Shown piece by piece: positions 63,589 through 64,000 of a stretch of 64,000 nt of DNA (position 1 is its first letter; the number at the start of each line of letters is the position of its first letter). The DNA is from HGM04593 sp045646845 (GTDB lineage Bacteria; Bacteroidota; Bacteroidia; Bacteroidales; Bacteroidaceae). The DNA is taken from NCBI GenBank assembly GCA_045646845.1, contig JAZRLO010000015.1, positions 62,001-126,000 of the forward strand, given 5' to 3'. A program made the position numbers and the translations under genes. Below the pieces are notes generated by a model. That model was not told where the DNA came from, did not search any database, and saw only the letters and a list, made by a program, of their open reading frames with translations.

Positions 63589-64000
63589 ATGATTCCAGCA
63601 GAATTTGACGAAATCCGTCCTTACCTTCCCGAAGAGTTGCCACAGGTATTCGAAGAGCTGATTGCAGACCCCGAGTTCCAAACAGCAATGGGATACGCAC
63701 TGAAGGATATACCCTTCGAGAACATCGCGGCCATGATGCGCGCCTCGAAAGACAACCTTGCCTTCCAGTTGTCAATTGTATATCCGTTCCTCAAAGGCGT
63801 GCTTCAGAAGTTGTCGAGCGGATTGACCGTGAGCTATGAGAACAAGGAGAATATGGCAAAATCGCTCTGTATCTCAAACCACCGCGACATAATCATGGAC
63901 TCGGCCTTCCTTTGCGTCGCGTTCATTGAGACCGTGAACGACACCGTGGAGATTGCCATTGGCGACAACCTGCTCATACGTCCTTGGATAAAGAAACTCG
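63589..64000 (+). CDS. PlsC-like 1-acylglycerol-3-phosphate acyltransferase family, 3' end cut off by the window
   Basis: 137 codons visible from ATG at 63589, running off the window. Reads MIPAEFDEIRPYLPEELPQV ..., then YENKENMAKSLCISNHRDIIMDSAFL: the N-H-x4-D motif is the acyltransferase active site (His and Asp). The N-terminal 100 residues with helices PEFQTAMGYAL and NIAAMMRASKDNLAFQL fit the Bacteroidota glycerophosphate/lipid acyltransferase group that places such a domain before the motif. Probably acylates a phospholipid or amino-lipid precursor at the membrane. Confidence 0.82.
   Translation, partial: MIPAEFDEIRPYLPEELPQVFEELIADPEFQTAMGYALKDIPFENIAAMMRASKDNLAFQLSIVYPFLKGVLQKLSSGLTVSYENKENMAKSLCISNHRDIIMDSAFLCVAFIETVNDTVEIAIGDNLLIRPWIKKL

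Noticed and set aside
63263..63775. 170-codon minus-strand open frame at the window end
   Set aside because: Runs antisense through the acyltransferase start and the promoter region; no domain.

Overview
The window looks like a chromosomal segment of an anaerobic Bacteroidota, most likely order Bacteroidales (Prevotella/Bacteroides/Muribaculaceae-type; the family is not settled). Evidence: a SprA-type translocon gene, SusC/SusD genes, a TonB-linked barrel, a protein with a type IX secretion (T9SS) C-terminal tail, 2-oxoacid:ferredoxin oxidoreductase, Pta/AckA, and at least ten copies of the Bacteroidota promoter pattern TTG(N19-21)TAnnTTTG. No phage, CRISPR array, transposase gene or conjugative element was seen. 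Most of it is housekeeping DNA; the accessory parts are one small glycan-use locus, one sugar-modification cassette and a few intergenic repeats.

Layout. 1-6.5 kb: 3' part of sprA and an L,D-transpeptidase. 6.6-6.7 kb: tRNA-Arg(CCT) on the minus strand, fused to its terminator. 6.9-13.0 kb: TPR protein, AraC-type regulator with an AlkD-like protein, then Fur-family regulator, purA, membrane zinc peptidase and hisS, ending in a strong terminator. 13.0-18.9 kb: two unknown lipoproteins (minus), an 11-unit WG-repeat protein, and pta-ackA. 19.1-25.5 kb: CCA-adding/poly(A) polymerase, an orphan TolC, then minus-strand lpxH, a GT2 glycosyltransferase-radC-SufT-like operon, and efp. 25.8-33.8 kb: a complete adaptor-RND pump-TolC operon and a TonB-dependent barrel. 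34.0-36.8 kb: korA-korB.

37.1-46.2 kb is the main accessory locus: susC, susD and a 1157-residue GH85 endo-beta-N-acetylglucosaminidase carrying a GEVED-like domain and a T9SS tail. The inferred pathway is that T9SS (whose SprA pore is encoded at the window start) places the endoglycosidase on the surface, where it cuts the chitobiose core of N-glycans, and SusCD imports the released glycan.

46.4-58.0 kb: PH-domain protein, NhaC-type antiporter, rpsO, typA, a thioredoxin-fold lipoprotein that has lost its CxxC, yifB/comM, an 88-bp tandem intergenic repeat, M48 protease, LOG protein, DUF4271-hemD, rnpA-yidD-tatD. 58.1-60.6 kb: three-gene nucleotide-sugar cassette (WxcM/FdtA-like cupin, GNAT acyltransferase, DegT aminotransferase). 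60.7-64 kb: tRNA-Gln(TTG), then a minus-strand Gate-domain transporter-mtnN-luxS set, and the start of an acyltransferase gene.

I found no convincing wholly new defence or mobile system. The most rewarding items are the T9SS-sorted GH85/SusCD locus, the H-x-N cupin sugar cassette, the Gate transporter coupled to mtnN-luxS, the CxxC-less TlpA-like lipoprotein, and three structured intergenic repeats.
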